Positions 10,401 through 20,115 of a stretch of 64,000 nucleotides of DNA are shown piece by piece. The notes beneath the pieces are model-generated. The model had not been told where the DNA came from, did no database searches, and saw only the letters and a list, made by a program, of their open reading frames with translations. Made by a program: the position numbers and the translations under genes. This DNA is from Porphyridium purpureum (lineage: Eukaryota; Rhodophyta; Bangiophyceae; Porphyridiales; Porphyridiaceae). Numbering within the stretch: position 1 is the first letter of the stretch; each line of letters opens with the position of its first letter. The stretch lies in assembly GCA_008690995.1 (NCBI GenBank), contig VRMN01000015.1:248001-312000 (forward strand). The letters run 5' to 3'.

Positions 10401-10740
10401 AATTCTACTGCCACTCTGGCCTCGCCTAAATCACTCATTAGCGCTTCACTTGCCTTCTCCCGGTCCGATCTTAATTCCACTACATCGATTCCGCACGAGT
10501 TCGTGCTAGCTCTGATTTTCTCCATCGCCACCCCCAGCGATGCGGCATCTTTTGCTCTCAGCGGCTCGATCAATTTATACATGCACGGCTCGTGTGGGGC
10601 AAAGGCCCCAAGCTCTTCTTTCCTCTTTCTTGCCTTCCACGTAAAGTTCCAACTGTACCTTGTTGGCAGACAGTGACCGTCACGCGACCCTTCTCCGTGT
10701 CTCAAAGATTCTTCTCCTTCTCTGTTGACGGTTGACCCTT
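7500..10740 (-). mobile_element. Fossil Ty1/copia-type retrotransposon pol region
   Basis: Minus-strand remains in copia order. An integrase-core region (about 10,705-9,980) contains VAERANRQVKERVRVL and a tail typical of the family. A reverse transcriptase region (about 8,860-8,110) contains VATIDFPGAFLNMELP, RALYGCTDAWKQW and DYLGISFD. An RNase H region (about 8,054-7,740) contains ARPDVLIAVLFLATRV and KLLRKLRYLNVSRD, followed by KSSTKAEL. The order IN-RT-RH separates copia from gypsy. The element is broken, with at least five interruptions and degraded stretches between the domains. No gag and no LTR pair could be assigned, so it is old or was truncated at insertion. The stretch around 9,050-9,860 is probably degraded element sequence with no recognisable domain. 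Confidence 0.8.
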
Positions 10741-11259
10741 TCTTTTCTCAATCTAGTCGTCCAATTTGACACTTTACATTAGTCTGTGTCTCTGATTTCA
10801 GGGTTTTGCAGGTTACATGGTGAAATTTACATTTATAAGGCAAAATAAACAGTAATAAGGCGGAAATGTATTATTATAAGGTGCCACAACCAATAAAGTT
10901 AGCAGCCCGATGCTAAATGTACTCCACTACTAGAGATACACAAAGTGTGCAGACGACTACCTCAAACCAAACTTTTAACCAAGATGTCTCTACTCCATCG
11001 TCCTTACTCTTGCGCCTGTTCCTCTCCGCCATGAGTGCGCAACCGCGCGTCTTTATATAGACGCCCGCCGGGCGCTTGGTGATGCGCTCTGACCCGTTCG
11101 AGCCACGCCACATCAGTATCCAGCGCCACACTAGTCAAGTCACATCACATCAAGCCCGCCGGATCCCACCGACGTGCGGGACCGGCAGCTTCCCACAGTT
11201 TGTCCTCGCCTGACCCAACTGTACCCACGCGAGTGTGCACCTCGCATTCTCGACAACTC
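10741..11259. other. Intergenic, AT-rich flank of the copia fossil
   Basis: Contains weak copies of the TATAAGG motif near 10,830-10,890, then mixed sequence without a recognisable ORF. It merges into the dense TGTACA-type array that follows. Confidence 0.35.
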
Positions 11260-11735
11260 ATGCATGTACATTGTCGCATTATAAGTGTACATTGTAAGCG
11301 TGCAGCATATTTGCGTACCGATATAAGGTGTTTGTGCACATATTAGGTGTTTGTACATAGATATGGCGTTCTGTACACATACAAGGCAAAAATGTACATT
11401 TATGGGGCATAACGGTACCGCTTAGAAAGTGGAATAAACAGATAGAACACGGCCTATATACTATGCACTCATTATGTACAGATATAAGGTGTATTGAACA
11501 GATGCAAGGTACAATGTACGCGTATAAGGCATAGTGTATGCATATAAGACAATATGTTCCCGCTTAAGAGGCTGAATGAACATTTGCAAGTCGGTATATA
11601 AACTGTACACTTACACTGTACGCTTGTAAGGCACAGTGTACATATATAGGTCATTATGTTGCCACTTACAAGACGAAGTGAACATTTACAAGTCGGCATA
11701 TACACTGTACAGTTCTAACGTATGTTTACAATGTG
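11260..11735 (+). repeat. Degenerate 20-22 bp tandem array (TGTACA...TATAAGG), left copy
   Basis: Successive blocks read TGTACAGATATAAGGTGTAT, TGTACGCGTATAAGGCATAG, TGTATGCATATAAGACAATA and TGTACATATATAGGTCATTA, each starting with TGTAC or TGTAY and carrying TATAAGG eight to ten bases later. A longer period is also visible: GCTTAAGAGGCTGAATGAAC...AAGTCGGTATATA recurs about 125 bases later as ACTTACAAGACGAAGTGAAC...AAGTCGGCATATA. Function unknown. It resembles the array at 15,400-15,715 on the other side of the unknown gene. Confidence 0.75.
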
Positions 11736-11929
11736 CAAAGTTGAAATTTAAAGGGATTAGCTTTTCGTGGTGGCTATGGTTCTCGCTCTCTGCAGGTAGA
11801 CGAGCTGTGCTTTCGAACACTTGGCCTCTTTAGCATGCTCGCTGAAATGCATTTGCGCATTTGATGCACACAAGGTCGAAGTCTCGCACCTTGTTCCCAC
11901 GCAAAGTTGGATTTATAAGAGTGCGCACT

Positions 11930-12020
11930 TTTCCAGATCGTGTACGGTACACCCATTTTTTCAAATAGTACATCCATTTTTTAAGAACAAACACCCACGT
12001 TTTTTAAGAGCGCGCCTGTT
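11930..12020 (+). repeat. Degenerate repeat of about 23 bp with ACACCCATTTTTTAAGA core
   Basis: Three successive blocks, GTACACCCATTTTTTCAAA, GTACATCCATTTTTTAAGAA and AACACCCACGTTTTTTAAGAG, make a short diverged tandem repeat with T-runs. It lies between the TGTACA array and the unknown gene. Function unknown. Confidence 0.55.
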
Positions 12021-12689
12021 TTGGAAAATATCTTTTGCGAGGTTGGTGCCGCAGCGGATTCGAGCGAGTAAAAGAAGGCCATGGCAGAGACAGAAAGTAT
12101 GAGAATACAAATGAAGGCCCTTTTATCAGACACAACGACTTCGACCTTGTCTCTAAGGATCTGGGGCCGCAGAAGCCTGCCAGCTTCGTCGTGCGGTATT
12201 AAGTACCAATGCTGCGCGCGAAGCGCGGAGCATCATCATCGCCGCCGCGCCCCTCCGCAAGAGATAACCGCAAGATGCGGTGCGCGTTTGCAGCCACCGG
12301 TCGGCTCGAACTGCGCGCCCACACGAGGTGGGCTTTGTCCTCCGAATCTGCCACAGAATGAGGGCGCGTACCCCCCTCCAGGCTGGGGGCTTGTGCAAAC
12401 AAACCCCCCCCTCCCCCGCTACTACCAGACGCTCCGAGACGCAACCCCTCGGACGGGGTACAGCTCCCGTCCCGTCATCCTTTTCACGACATCTTGTTCT
12501 GTTTCAGCACCATATCAAACTGGGTGCTTTTTTGACTTTTACGACTGTGCCGAAACTAGGCATTTTGAATGTTTTCAAATTTTACCTCAGAACAGGTGCG
12601 ATTGGCTATATATCGAGAATTGCAGAAAACTTTAAGTCCATGCCGCACGGCACGATGCATGGGAACGAAGCAGAGTCGAAAGGCGAGCA

Positions 12690-14743
12690 ATGCGGATCGG
12701 TCGGCGAAGGGGCGGGGCCGGGCGGGGCGGGGCGGGAGATACGAACAGGTGGCCAAGTAGATGGAACAGTAATGCGGTGGGGCGGCCGAATGCAACACAC
12801 GTGCGAGTAGGCCTTCGAAGAAGGCAGGAGAAGCTAGCGCGAGCTTGGCGGGTCGGAAAAAGAAAGCGCGCACGCGTGGAGGAGACTTCAGCAGTTCTTC
12901 CAGCCGCACGGTTTCAGTCGAGAAGCGATGTGAGCCGTACAAAGAGAAACCGCAGCGTACGATAGAGCTGCAGCGTGACACGGCGGATCCAGTTTGACTT
13001 CAGGCTTTGGAAAGTTTGCTGCCCTCGAATCCTGTACAGGAACCAAACGCGCACTCGGATACAACTAGATCATCACTATCAAACCAGACTGATGACGATA
13101 GCCATGCGTCCGATGATGTTGCGGCACCGCAAGAAAACACAGGCCTCGTGCCAAAGGTTGGCAATTGCGGATCTCCGGAAGGTGCTCTGAGGATCAATGC
13201 GGAAGCGCAAGAAGAATGCGCAGATGCGACAGCGGCACCGCAAGATATCGCAAGTGTTGTGCCAAAGTTGGGCGGCAGCGGATCTCCGGAATGTGCACCG
13301 AGGATCACTGCAGAAGCGCAGAGGGAGTGTGCAAGTGCGACAGCGGCACCGCATCTTGCTAGCGACTCGCAGGACACCCAGCTTGAGTACGAAACGGTTC
13401 AACCTGGTGTAACTCAGAGGGGTACCCCACAAGACGACACCGTACTGACGGGTCTTTGGAGCGGCGGGACGGGTCGTAACCCAAATGTGGCGGGCGGCCT
13501 GTCGCAAGAAACATCAGGTGCGCGCATGGATGGTGCTCACACGCAAACGGAGCCGTGCGACAGTACGGCTATGGAGCAAAGTAGGAGCCACTTGCGTCGG
13601 TCACGTAATTCGTCGTGCGACATCGCAACGCGTAACCTGCTGCGCACTGGACTCTTGCCTTTATGCGCTGGCACCAGTACATACTTTTTTGAAACTGTGC
13701 GGATGATATGGAGCACAGACTCCAATACCCGCAGCACTGCAATTCGCGATCTTGAGTCTTTCGACTTGCTGCACGCGCTCAAGGCTGGAGGTACCTCGCT
13801 GTGCACAAGTGTAGACAACTTCATGGAGAGGCACAACGACCTGGATACGGCTAAGGGAGTACTCCAGCGATTGCGCTTCAATGTGCGAGCTATTATGCAC
13901 GGCATGGTGCGACACGCAAGAAACACTATGTACGACAGGTTTCTTTACACCTTTCAGGCGGATCCCGGCACCGGTCAGAATAGCACTTCAGAGATCATGA
14001 AGGAAGTGTTCGGGTACCCGGCCATTGCAAGGGCAATCGAGAACCACAAGGTGCGTACCCTGTTCGCGTCGCGCGACCAGATTGTCATGCGATGGAGACA
14101 GAAGCTTGTACAAGTCATCGTACACGGCATGCTTGCTCTGTGTTTCTCCAAACCGGTCAATCCTTTCTGGTGTCGAAACCGTACGGCACATGGACGGTTT
14201 CAAGCTCAAGTTCCAACGCCATTGCAAGCGTATTCAGCGACCACAGCTTCCGGCGCATCGCCGCACGGCTTGTCACGCGAAGCCATTGTTTGCTTGATGC
14301 GCTACGAGATTATCTGCATGGAAATTCTGCGAGCTGTGGTGCACACCTTGCAGTTGGAGACCGGGTCACGAAGCACGCAACTAGGAAGCGATGGAGATGA
14401 ATATGTTCGCGCACGCGGAAAACAAAAGGGCATTCAGAGAACCATCGAATGGCCGTGGGACACTGCAATCGAGTGGTCCGCGCTCGTGAATACGACGTGT
14501 GAAGTCCCGACCAGTGACGGGAAAGTTATCATGCAGCTCGAGCAGGAGCGAATGAAACTGCAAGTGGTCGAACGCGGTACCGCACAGAAGAACATGGAAC
14601 TGATGCATACGCTGGAGGATATCAGCGGTCAAATCAGCGACTCAACCATTTCTTCGCGTGCGCGTGTATCGCTCGGTCCCGACGACGAAAATGAGCTCAA
14701 GAAACGTCTTGAGGCGGTCGACGACTTGCACGCTTTCATGTGA
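12690..14743 (+). CDS. Hypothetical, probably nuclear protein with two internal 37-residue repeats (one predicted intron)
   Basis: The main frame is open from 12,998 to the stop at 14,743 but has no ATG for its first 170 codons. The sequence just before it, TTTGACTTCAG/GCTTTG, is a good acceptor. An upstream ATG at 12,690 opens 80 codons to a donor GCGAT/GTGAGC at 12,929/12,930 in matching phase. The predicted protein is 659 aa. Exon 1 is Arg/Gly-rich and ends with a nuclear-localisation-like KRKRARVEE. Exon 2 starts with Ser/Thr/Gln-rich sequence, then two near-identical 37-residue repeats (13,117-13,340, core AAPQ..VPK.G..GSPE and AEAQ.EC) and part of a third. It then becomes a helical region with VLQRLRFNVRAIMHGMVRH and a charged C-terminal coiled-coil-like end. 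I recognise no family. It is the only intact-looking long gene in a transposon-rich island, so it could be element-derived cargo or a lineage-specific host gene. Confidence 0.55.
12703..12740 (+). repeat. G-run cluster, potential G-quadruplex
   Basis: Five runs of three or four G within about 38 bases (pattern GGGGCGGGG, then GGGCGGGGCGGGGCGGGAG). It overlaps the first codons of the predicted exon 1, where it encodes Arg/Gly/Ala-rich sequence, and may instead belong to the promoter or leader. Confidence 0.6.
12930..13003 (+). other. Predicted 74-bp intron of the unknown gene
   Basis: Donor GTGAGC and acceptor TTTGACTTCAG bracket 74 bp with a possible branch-site GTGAC about 30 bases before the acceptor. 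Both exons are in phase 0 across it. It is proposed because the downstream frame has no usable ATG near its start. Confidence 0.5.
13117..13350 (+). repeat. 111-bp in-frame coding repeat, two full copies plus partial third
   Basis: GCGGCACCGCAAG recurs at about 111-bp spacing, followed each time by a conserved GTGCCAAAG and GGATCTCCGGAA. The unit is 37 codons, so copy-number change would keep the frame. Identity between copies is high at the DNA level, which points to fairly recent duplication. Confidence 0.8.
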
Positions 14744-15119
14744 CAGATGAGTTGAGGCACCTCGCACAAAGTGGGAGCGCGACTGTAAGACACTTGGTAT
14801 GTTGGCTTGCGCCAGATGTGCATAATTGTTCTTACTCTTGTTCTTGGGCATTTTCGTAGGGAAGACTGACTAACCTTTGACCATTTCGAACCTTCTGGTT
14901 TTACTCCCATGTACATGCGCTTCTCATTCTTCTTCCGATATTTTCGTGCTTCTTCGCCTTCCTTTGATACTAGTCGTACAAATGATGCTTGCTTGCTGTT
15001 TGACCGTCATTTTTGCTGTTTGCTTGCGATGCTTCTTTGTCCGTTCTTTTCGCTGGTCGTGCAGCTGTCATGTTTCTTCTGTGCTTTTTGTACTACTTCT
15101 TCGTTCGGTGCTCCTTGTG

Positions 15120-15250
15120 CTTCTTTGTTTTCATTCGGTGCTTGCCGTGCTTTTCCTTCGTTCGGTGCTTGCCGTGCTTTTCCTTCGTTCGGTGCTTGCC
15201 GTGCTTTTCCTTCGGTGCTTGCCATGCTTTTCCTTCGTTCGGTGCGTGTC
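15120..15250 (+). repeat. 27-bp minisatellite (TTCGGTGCTTGCCGTGC core)
   Basis: At least three near-perfect copies of a unit combining TTCGGTGCTTGCCGTGC with TTTTCCTTCG, plus diverged copies on each side, lie within 14,744-15,399, a stretch with no recognisable gene. The unit is a multiple of three, so open frames on both strands run through it, but those are probably by-products. Confidence 0.8.
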
Positions 15251-15399
15251 GCACAACCGTCGTGCTTCCTCCGAGACTGTCGTAATTCCATGTTCGTTTC
15301 GTGCAGGCTTCCGAACAGCCAGACGTTCGTCCGTGAGACCATGAATCCCCCGTGTTGTACATCCAAATAGTTCGTAAACGAATATTAGATAAAGTACGA

Positions 15400-15715
15400 A
15401 TACAAAGTGTCAGGTGTTAGGCATATACGTACGTATATACAGTACGGATATAGGACAGGCGTGCACACGTTTACGCCGCATATGTACAATTATCATGTAC
15501 ACACATATATTTCCATCCACACATGTACTGTAAAACTATATGGCGCAGAAAATCAATACATACTGTCCACTTATCGGGATTATTATGTACACTTAAAAGG
15601 TACTAGTGGTAATTTATACTCTACCGTTACAATGCCTACGCCCTGTGTAAATGTACATAATCATCTTATACATGTACAGAATACGTCTTATAACCGTGAA
15701 GTATATACGATGTAA
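15400..15715 (+). repeat. Degenerate TGTACA/TATA array, right copy
   Basis: Repeated TGTACA or TGTACT words (ATGTACAATTATCATGTACA, CATGTACTGTAAAACTATA, ATGTACACTTAAAAGGTAC, ATGTACATAATCATCTTATA) at roughly 20-45 base spacing. It is more diverged than the array at 11,260-11,735 but has the same vocabulary. The following 15,716-16,337 holds no recognisable gene. Confidence 0.6.
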
Positions 15716-16337
15716 AAGACACAGACTGATAAAACATTCTGCACTGCATTTTGATGCTTCGCCGCCATTTCGCAATTCAATATCGGATTGTAAAGCATTC
15801 GTAAAGTACTTTTCACCAAACAATTACCGTTCGGACCGAAAGTGACGTCAATAAATACGTTCGGTTTCTGGGCAGGGAGTTTTAAAAAAGTAGAGTTTGA
15901 AATGGCTGGGGCTATCTGGATCAACAAGTTGAATTGTATCTCGCGCAAAAGATTGCACCAGTACGGGGCGGCGAGAAGTGGAATTCGTCTTCGCAGGAAA
16001 ATCGCAATGTGCGCCATCATGAATGATGAGGACTGAAGCGACGGCATTGTGTTCTGCTTGCGTTGGTCAGTGTCGCAGAGTGTGTTTGCGAGCTGTGGAC
16101 GTCCTCGCACATTAGTCAAAAGTCCAAGGGGGGCAAGGTTTGTCGTTGACCAGTGTGTGTTTGTATGCGATTAATAGCCATTAGTAGAGCAATGGCGAGC
16201 AAGACACCAATGTATGTCCACGGCGAGACAGCAAATAGAGGATCTCCACCGACTTTCAGTAACGGCAGATCTCTGCATTCGTTTGTTACTTTCTCTCCAT
16301 TTGCAGCTCCCGAACTGTCAAAACTTTGGACTTTTCG

Positions 16338-16626
16338 TGGAAAGAACACCGCCTTACCTTGGCCACGGAGGGAAGAAATCGGAGGCCAGACGTGCCGGCG
16401 GGTTCAACCGGCGGGTTCCACCGGCGGGGTTTGGCACACTGGTGCCGAATGCTGGGTATAAAACGACCGGCGCCGCCCGGTGCGTAGTGTGTCCCCCTTA
16501 GTTTGTTTAGTCAAGAGAGTCCTAGTTTGTGCGTTAGTGAGATAAAGTCCATTTGCTTGGAATTTCACTGAGATCTCCCGTCGCAAGACGCGCACCACTT
16601 CGTAGTCGCAGAACTCTACTGAACCA
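16338..16626 (+). repeat. Left LTR
   Basis: 289 bp, TGG...CCA ends, with TATA-like GGGTATAAAACG about 120 bp in. It is matched by the right copy. The initiator-tRNA-Met-type primer site begins immediately after it. Confidence 0.88.
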
Positions 16627-16645
16627 CGGGTTATGAGCCCAGTGG
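16627..16645 (+). promoter_or_regulatory. Primer binding site complementary to initiator tRNA-Met anticodon arm
   Basis: CGGGTTATGAGCCCAGTGG directly abuts the LTR. Its complement contains GGGCTCATAACCCG, the anticodon arm of initiator tRNA-Met. Elements of the copia type are known to prime from such an internal tRNA fragment instead of the 3' CCA end. Confidence 0.75.
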
Positions 16646-17498
16646 CCACGAGTGCCACAGCGGAATTAGATTACACTAGTCACGCAGTAGATTTCCTCCG
16701 ACATCACGGAGAAGACCGTGAAGCTGAAGCTTCGGTGAATACCTCTAGAAAGAGAAGGCCGTCGAGTACGACTCCGGCGTATACCTGCACTTGGGAGAAG
16801 ACGCGAGAACACATCTTCCATCGCGAACGTCAAGCCTCGTTGAATGGATCCGAGGAACATTTCAAACACGCCGCCAGCCTCGCCGCGTCCGCCACGAGGA
16901 GACCCCAGTCGACTTCAGCAAGCGAAGAACCAACGAAGGCAGGATGCCTTATCCCTCTTCCAACCGGAGCTAGAGGGGATGCGCGCAGCGTTGCACGATC
17001 AGATAGTGCAAATGAAGCAGCGCATGTCTGCCATGGCAGCGGAACACAGCCGCGAAAGGCAGAGCTGGGAGCAGCAGGCGGCGGCACAGATTGCATCGCT
17101 TGGCGCGGAGGCCGCGAGGCAGCGAGTCGCTCCGGCGCCAGTCTTATCATCTTTAAAACCAGCCCCCATGATCTACTACGGGGGTGAGCGCACAGCGGCA
17201 GCGCTCCTCAAACGGAAAACAGCAGCGCGAGACCGCGTCTACTTGCCCGCGAAAACCGAATGGGAAAATGCCGGAAGGACGTGGGCCGACGAACAGGAAC
17301 ATCAAGTCGTAACTACGCTGGCGACTTACTTTATCGAGGACACCCAGTCATGATTTAAATCTTTGGCGCTGCGACCGTCAAACTTCGAGGATCTCGTTCA
17401 TGCGGTTGAGCAACGCTATACTCCCCACGGGACAGAAGCCAAGACGCGCATGGAGATGTTAAAACTTGTACAAGGACGCGCGAATGTCCAAGACTACG

Positions 17499-17796
17499 TG
17501 TTACCAATGCTGTGCCTTTATTCTCTCTCTGCGTCTTCTTACCTCTTCTCTCTCCGAGCAAGACCTGACCGGCTAGTCCGGGCAGGCGCGTCGCCTTTTT
17601 ATACCCTTACTTCCGCCAGAGACAGCAAGGCGCCAAGAGAAATGACAATGCAAATCATTGGCATTTCTGCGCACATCTAGAAGTTTCTGGAACCTCTAGA
17701 AGCTTCTAGAAACGGTTAAACGGTCTACCGGTTTAACGGCTTACCGGTTTCGGATTAACCGAACCGTTCTAGGTGACTGGGGTCGAACGGATAACA
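17499..17796 (-). repeat. Nested solo-type LTR (TGTTA...TAACA)
   Basis: 298 bp with perfect 5-bp inverted ends TGTTA/TAACA. Read on the minus strand it has GGGTATAAAAAGGCG about two thirds of the way along and AATAAAGG close to the end, as an LTR should. It interrupts the gag-like region of the surrounding element. No internal region or partner LTR was found, and no clean target duplication, so it is a solo or recombined LTR of another family. Confidence 0.7.
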
Positions 17797-18034
17797 CGCG
17801 CACATCGACGCAGAACGCGCGCGCGCGCGAATCGACACGAAAGGATTCAGCTTCCGTGGTCTGACGCAGAAGACACAATCAACGGAAGTTGGCGCCCGGG
17901 ATGAGGGTTTGTGAGACGCGCGAGGCGCGAAGGAAAAATTGAAGGTGAACGATGCTGTCGACCAATTATTTTTCGCACAACAGGAGTGGATGATTGTCTT
18001 GGATCGTGGCCGCGGATGCCGCGTTGGGGGCGCG

Positions 18035-18310
18035 TGGAAAGAACACCGCGTTACCTTAGCCACGGAGGGAAGAAATCGGAGGCCTGGCGTGCCGGCGGGT
18101 TCCACCGGCGGGTTTTGGCACATTGGTGCCGAATGTTGGGTATAAAACGACCGGCGCCGCCCGGTGCGTAATGCGTCCTCCTTAATTTGTTTAGTCAAGA
18201 GAGTCCTAGTTTGTGCGTTAGTGAAACAAAGTCCATTTGCTTGGAATTTCACTAAGGTCTCCCGTCGCAAGACGCGCACCACTTTGTAGTCGCAGAACCC
18301 TACTAAACCA
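18035..18310 (+). repeat. Right LTR
   Basis: 276 bp, the counterpart of 16,338-16,626. A short G-rich tract (GTTGGGGGCG) just upstream is in the place of the polypurine tract. Confidence 0.88.
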
Positions 18311-20060
18311 CGGTTTCTCCTACAAAGCTGTTCTTCTACTGCGCAAGGTTAAATATTTCCTGCAGGTAGCTGCCTCTTGCAGCTGTCGCAGACGGCGTCG
18401 TGGGGCGTACAGCACAGCCTCACCTCGTGCGTAAATAGTGCGCCCCACTTTTGGGGGTGCGCCGTGGGATGCGAAGGTTAGAAGTAGAGATTAGCGTGGA
18501 GAATAGACAAGACTAAAAGTTTGTTGTGCTAAAAAGTGGCAAAGGGCTGAGAAGCTACCTCCTGCGAAGCCGACCGCGCGTACGCTGTGGGAATCCCATT
18601 GGCGGCCGCGTAGCAGCCTTCTCCGCGCTGTGTAGGTCTCTTCGGGGTTGCTCACACCCCGTGAAACCGGTTAGAAAAAGCGACACGAACCGACGGGTAT
18701 CCTGCCATCAAATTCGTGGAATTGTTGAAGGCAGGACATGAGAAAGCGTAAAGCCCGATGACAATGCTTGAGCCAAACAGTTCAAGATCTTATATGTCGT
18801 GGGCTACTGCCGTTAGTTGTCAAGCCCGGCCCGGTAGAATCCGGGTCGCGCTTATGGTTTGGGAGAAGTTTGAATATTTATCGGCGACATTTGACGTGCG
18901 GCCGCCTCTTCAAGGTGCACAGAAGAGATCTCTCAGCCCGTCTCGCGAATTGTACGATGACAAAGGGTGTGTGTGCCCGACTGATGCCATGCTGGACGTG
19001 GGTCGCGTGGATGGCGTATGCAGAACAGTCTCAAGAGTGTGTGTACTCTGTTATGGCGGAGATCTGTAAATTCCTTCAAATGTTCTTTTTTTTTACACAC
19101 CGAAGCGCATGTGCGCTTGGTATTGTGGAGTATTTGCTGCTTCAGGGTAAAGCAGAGGCCCTCGCTCGCAGTTTCGGTTTCCGTCAATTACTGCATCGGT
19201 CTCTGTGGGAGCGTTTAAAGTACCACAAGAACAGCTCATCCAATCATGTGCCCCTGCCACGGTTCAACTCACTAGAGGAGGACGGGGAGGCAATTGAGTG
19301 GGTGTTGCATGGTTGACCGCTACTTACTTTGTGCGTACGTTTGTGTTGCGAAGTTTCGGAAAATCGATTTCAGAACTCTGCCGGGACAAATACATTTGGG
19401 CTTTACGTGGCAAAGAAATGGATGTTCATGCCGGTGTCGGGACACATGAGGCAGGCGAGTGCTCAAGGCCAGGTGCCAAGTCGCCCACCTCATAATTTTG
19501 GTCGAACAGGTTCATGATGACTGTTCTTGGGCTCTGCGATAACAGCTCCGAGCGACACGAACCAGGTCGAACTCAAAATTTGAATGCAGCACGTAAAGAA
19601 CCCGTTTTCAAGATTGGGGTAAATATCGAGGGTATGTGCATTTTGTAGATGCATGCTTTGTACGTTGCACACTGGGAAGACCTAGCCAGACGCGGAGCGG
19701 CGGAAGAGAAGGCATCTACGACTCTGGCGCATGCATGTTTGGCCACAGAATTCAAATAAGTGTCTGTAAGTGTGCAGCTAGTCTCGAATTCGTGGCGACA
19801 ACTGATCGGTCTGAGCTGGCGTCTGGCGCCTCGAATTGCGAATTCGCAGCGACGGATGATCTCATATCTCAAGGTGCAGTTGAAGCAGGAAGTTGCTGCG
19901 TTCTAAAAGAAGTGGATGGTGAAGGTGCGCGCGCACCTGTTGATGATCTCCCATCGTCAGCGGATCCCTGATCGTGGCCCATGCCGTGAGCAAGCTACAT
20001 GAGCTTCTTGAAAGAAAGGCTCGGAGGTGAGTACATGATCATTCTGAAATTGATTCACCT
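18311..20060. other. Intergenic, no recognisable gene
   Basis: About 1.7 kb of mixed sequence between the LTR element and the next repeats. Open frames are short or start at TTG and show no family motif. Given its neighbours it is probably decayed element sequence. Confidence 0.35.
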
Positions 20061-20063
20061 TGC

Positions 20064-20115
20064 GCAGAAAGCTTTGCGCAGAAAGAGTTGCGCAGAAAGA
20101 GTTGCGCAAAAATCT
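20064..20115 (+). repeat. 14-bp tandem repeat GCGCAGAAAGAGTT
   Basis: Three copies plus a partial fourth of GCGCAGAAAG(A/C)(G/T)TT in direct head-to-tail order. It lies in a degraded region with no assigned gene. Confidence 0.75.

Larger units (their letters stand above)
16338..18310 (+). mobile_element. Short LTR retrotransposon fossil with LTR pair, gag remnant and nested LTR
   Basis: Two similar direct repeats (16,338-16,626 and 18,035-18,310) begin TGG and end CCA and share the TATA-like GGGTATAAAACGACC. Directly after the left LTR comes GGTTATGAGCCCAG, complementary to the anticodon arm of initiator tRNA-Met, the half-tRNA primer site known from copia elements. A gag-like region follows (about 16,840-17,490; basic Pro-rich N-terminus, coiled-coil-like Glu/Gln stretch, then a Retrotrans_gag-like segment with VHAVEQRYTPHG). 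No pol domain remains, and another LTR is inserted at 17,499-17,796. The LTRs differ at roughly 7% of positions by eye plus one short length difference, so the insertion is not recent. The element is broken (a few interruptions plus the insertion). The gag type recalls Ty3/gypsy and the primer site copia, so the family is left open. Confidence 0.85.

Noticed and set aside
12081-12635. 184-aa plus-strand frame with a good start context (GCCATGG)
   Set aside because: Pro/Arg/Cys-rich without motif, passes through C-runs, and looks like low-complexity DNA. It might be an alternative first exon of the unknown gene, but nothing shows it.
18768-19316. 182-aa frame between the LTR element and later repeats
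   Set aside because: TTG start, no similarity, probably decayed sequence.
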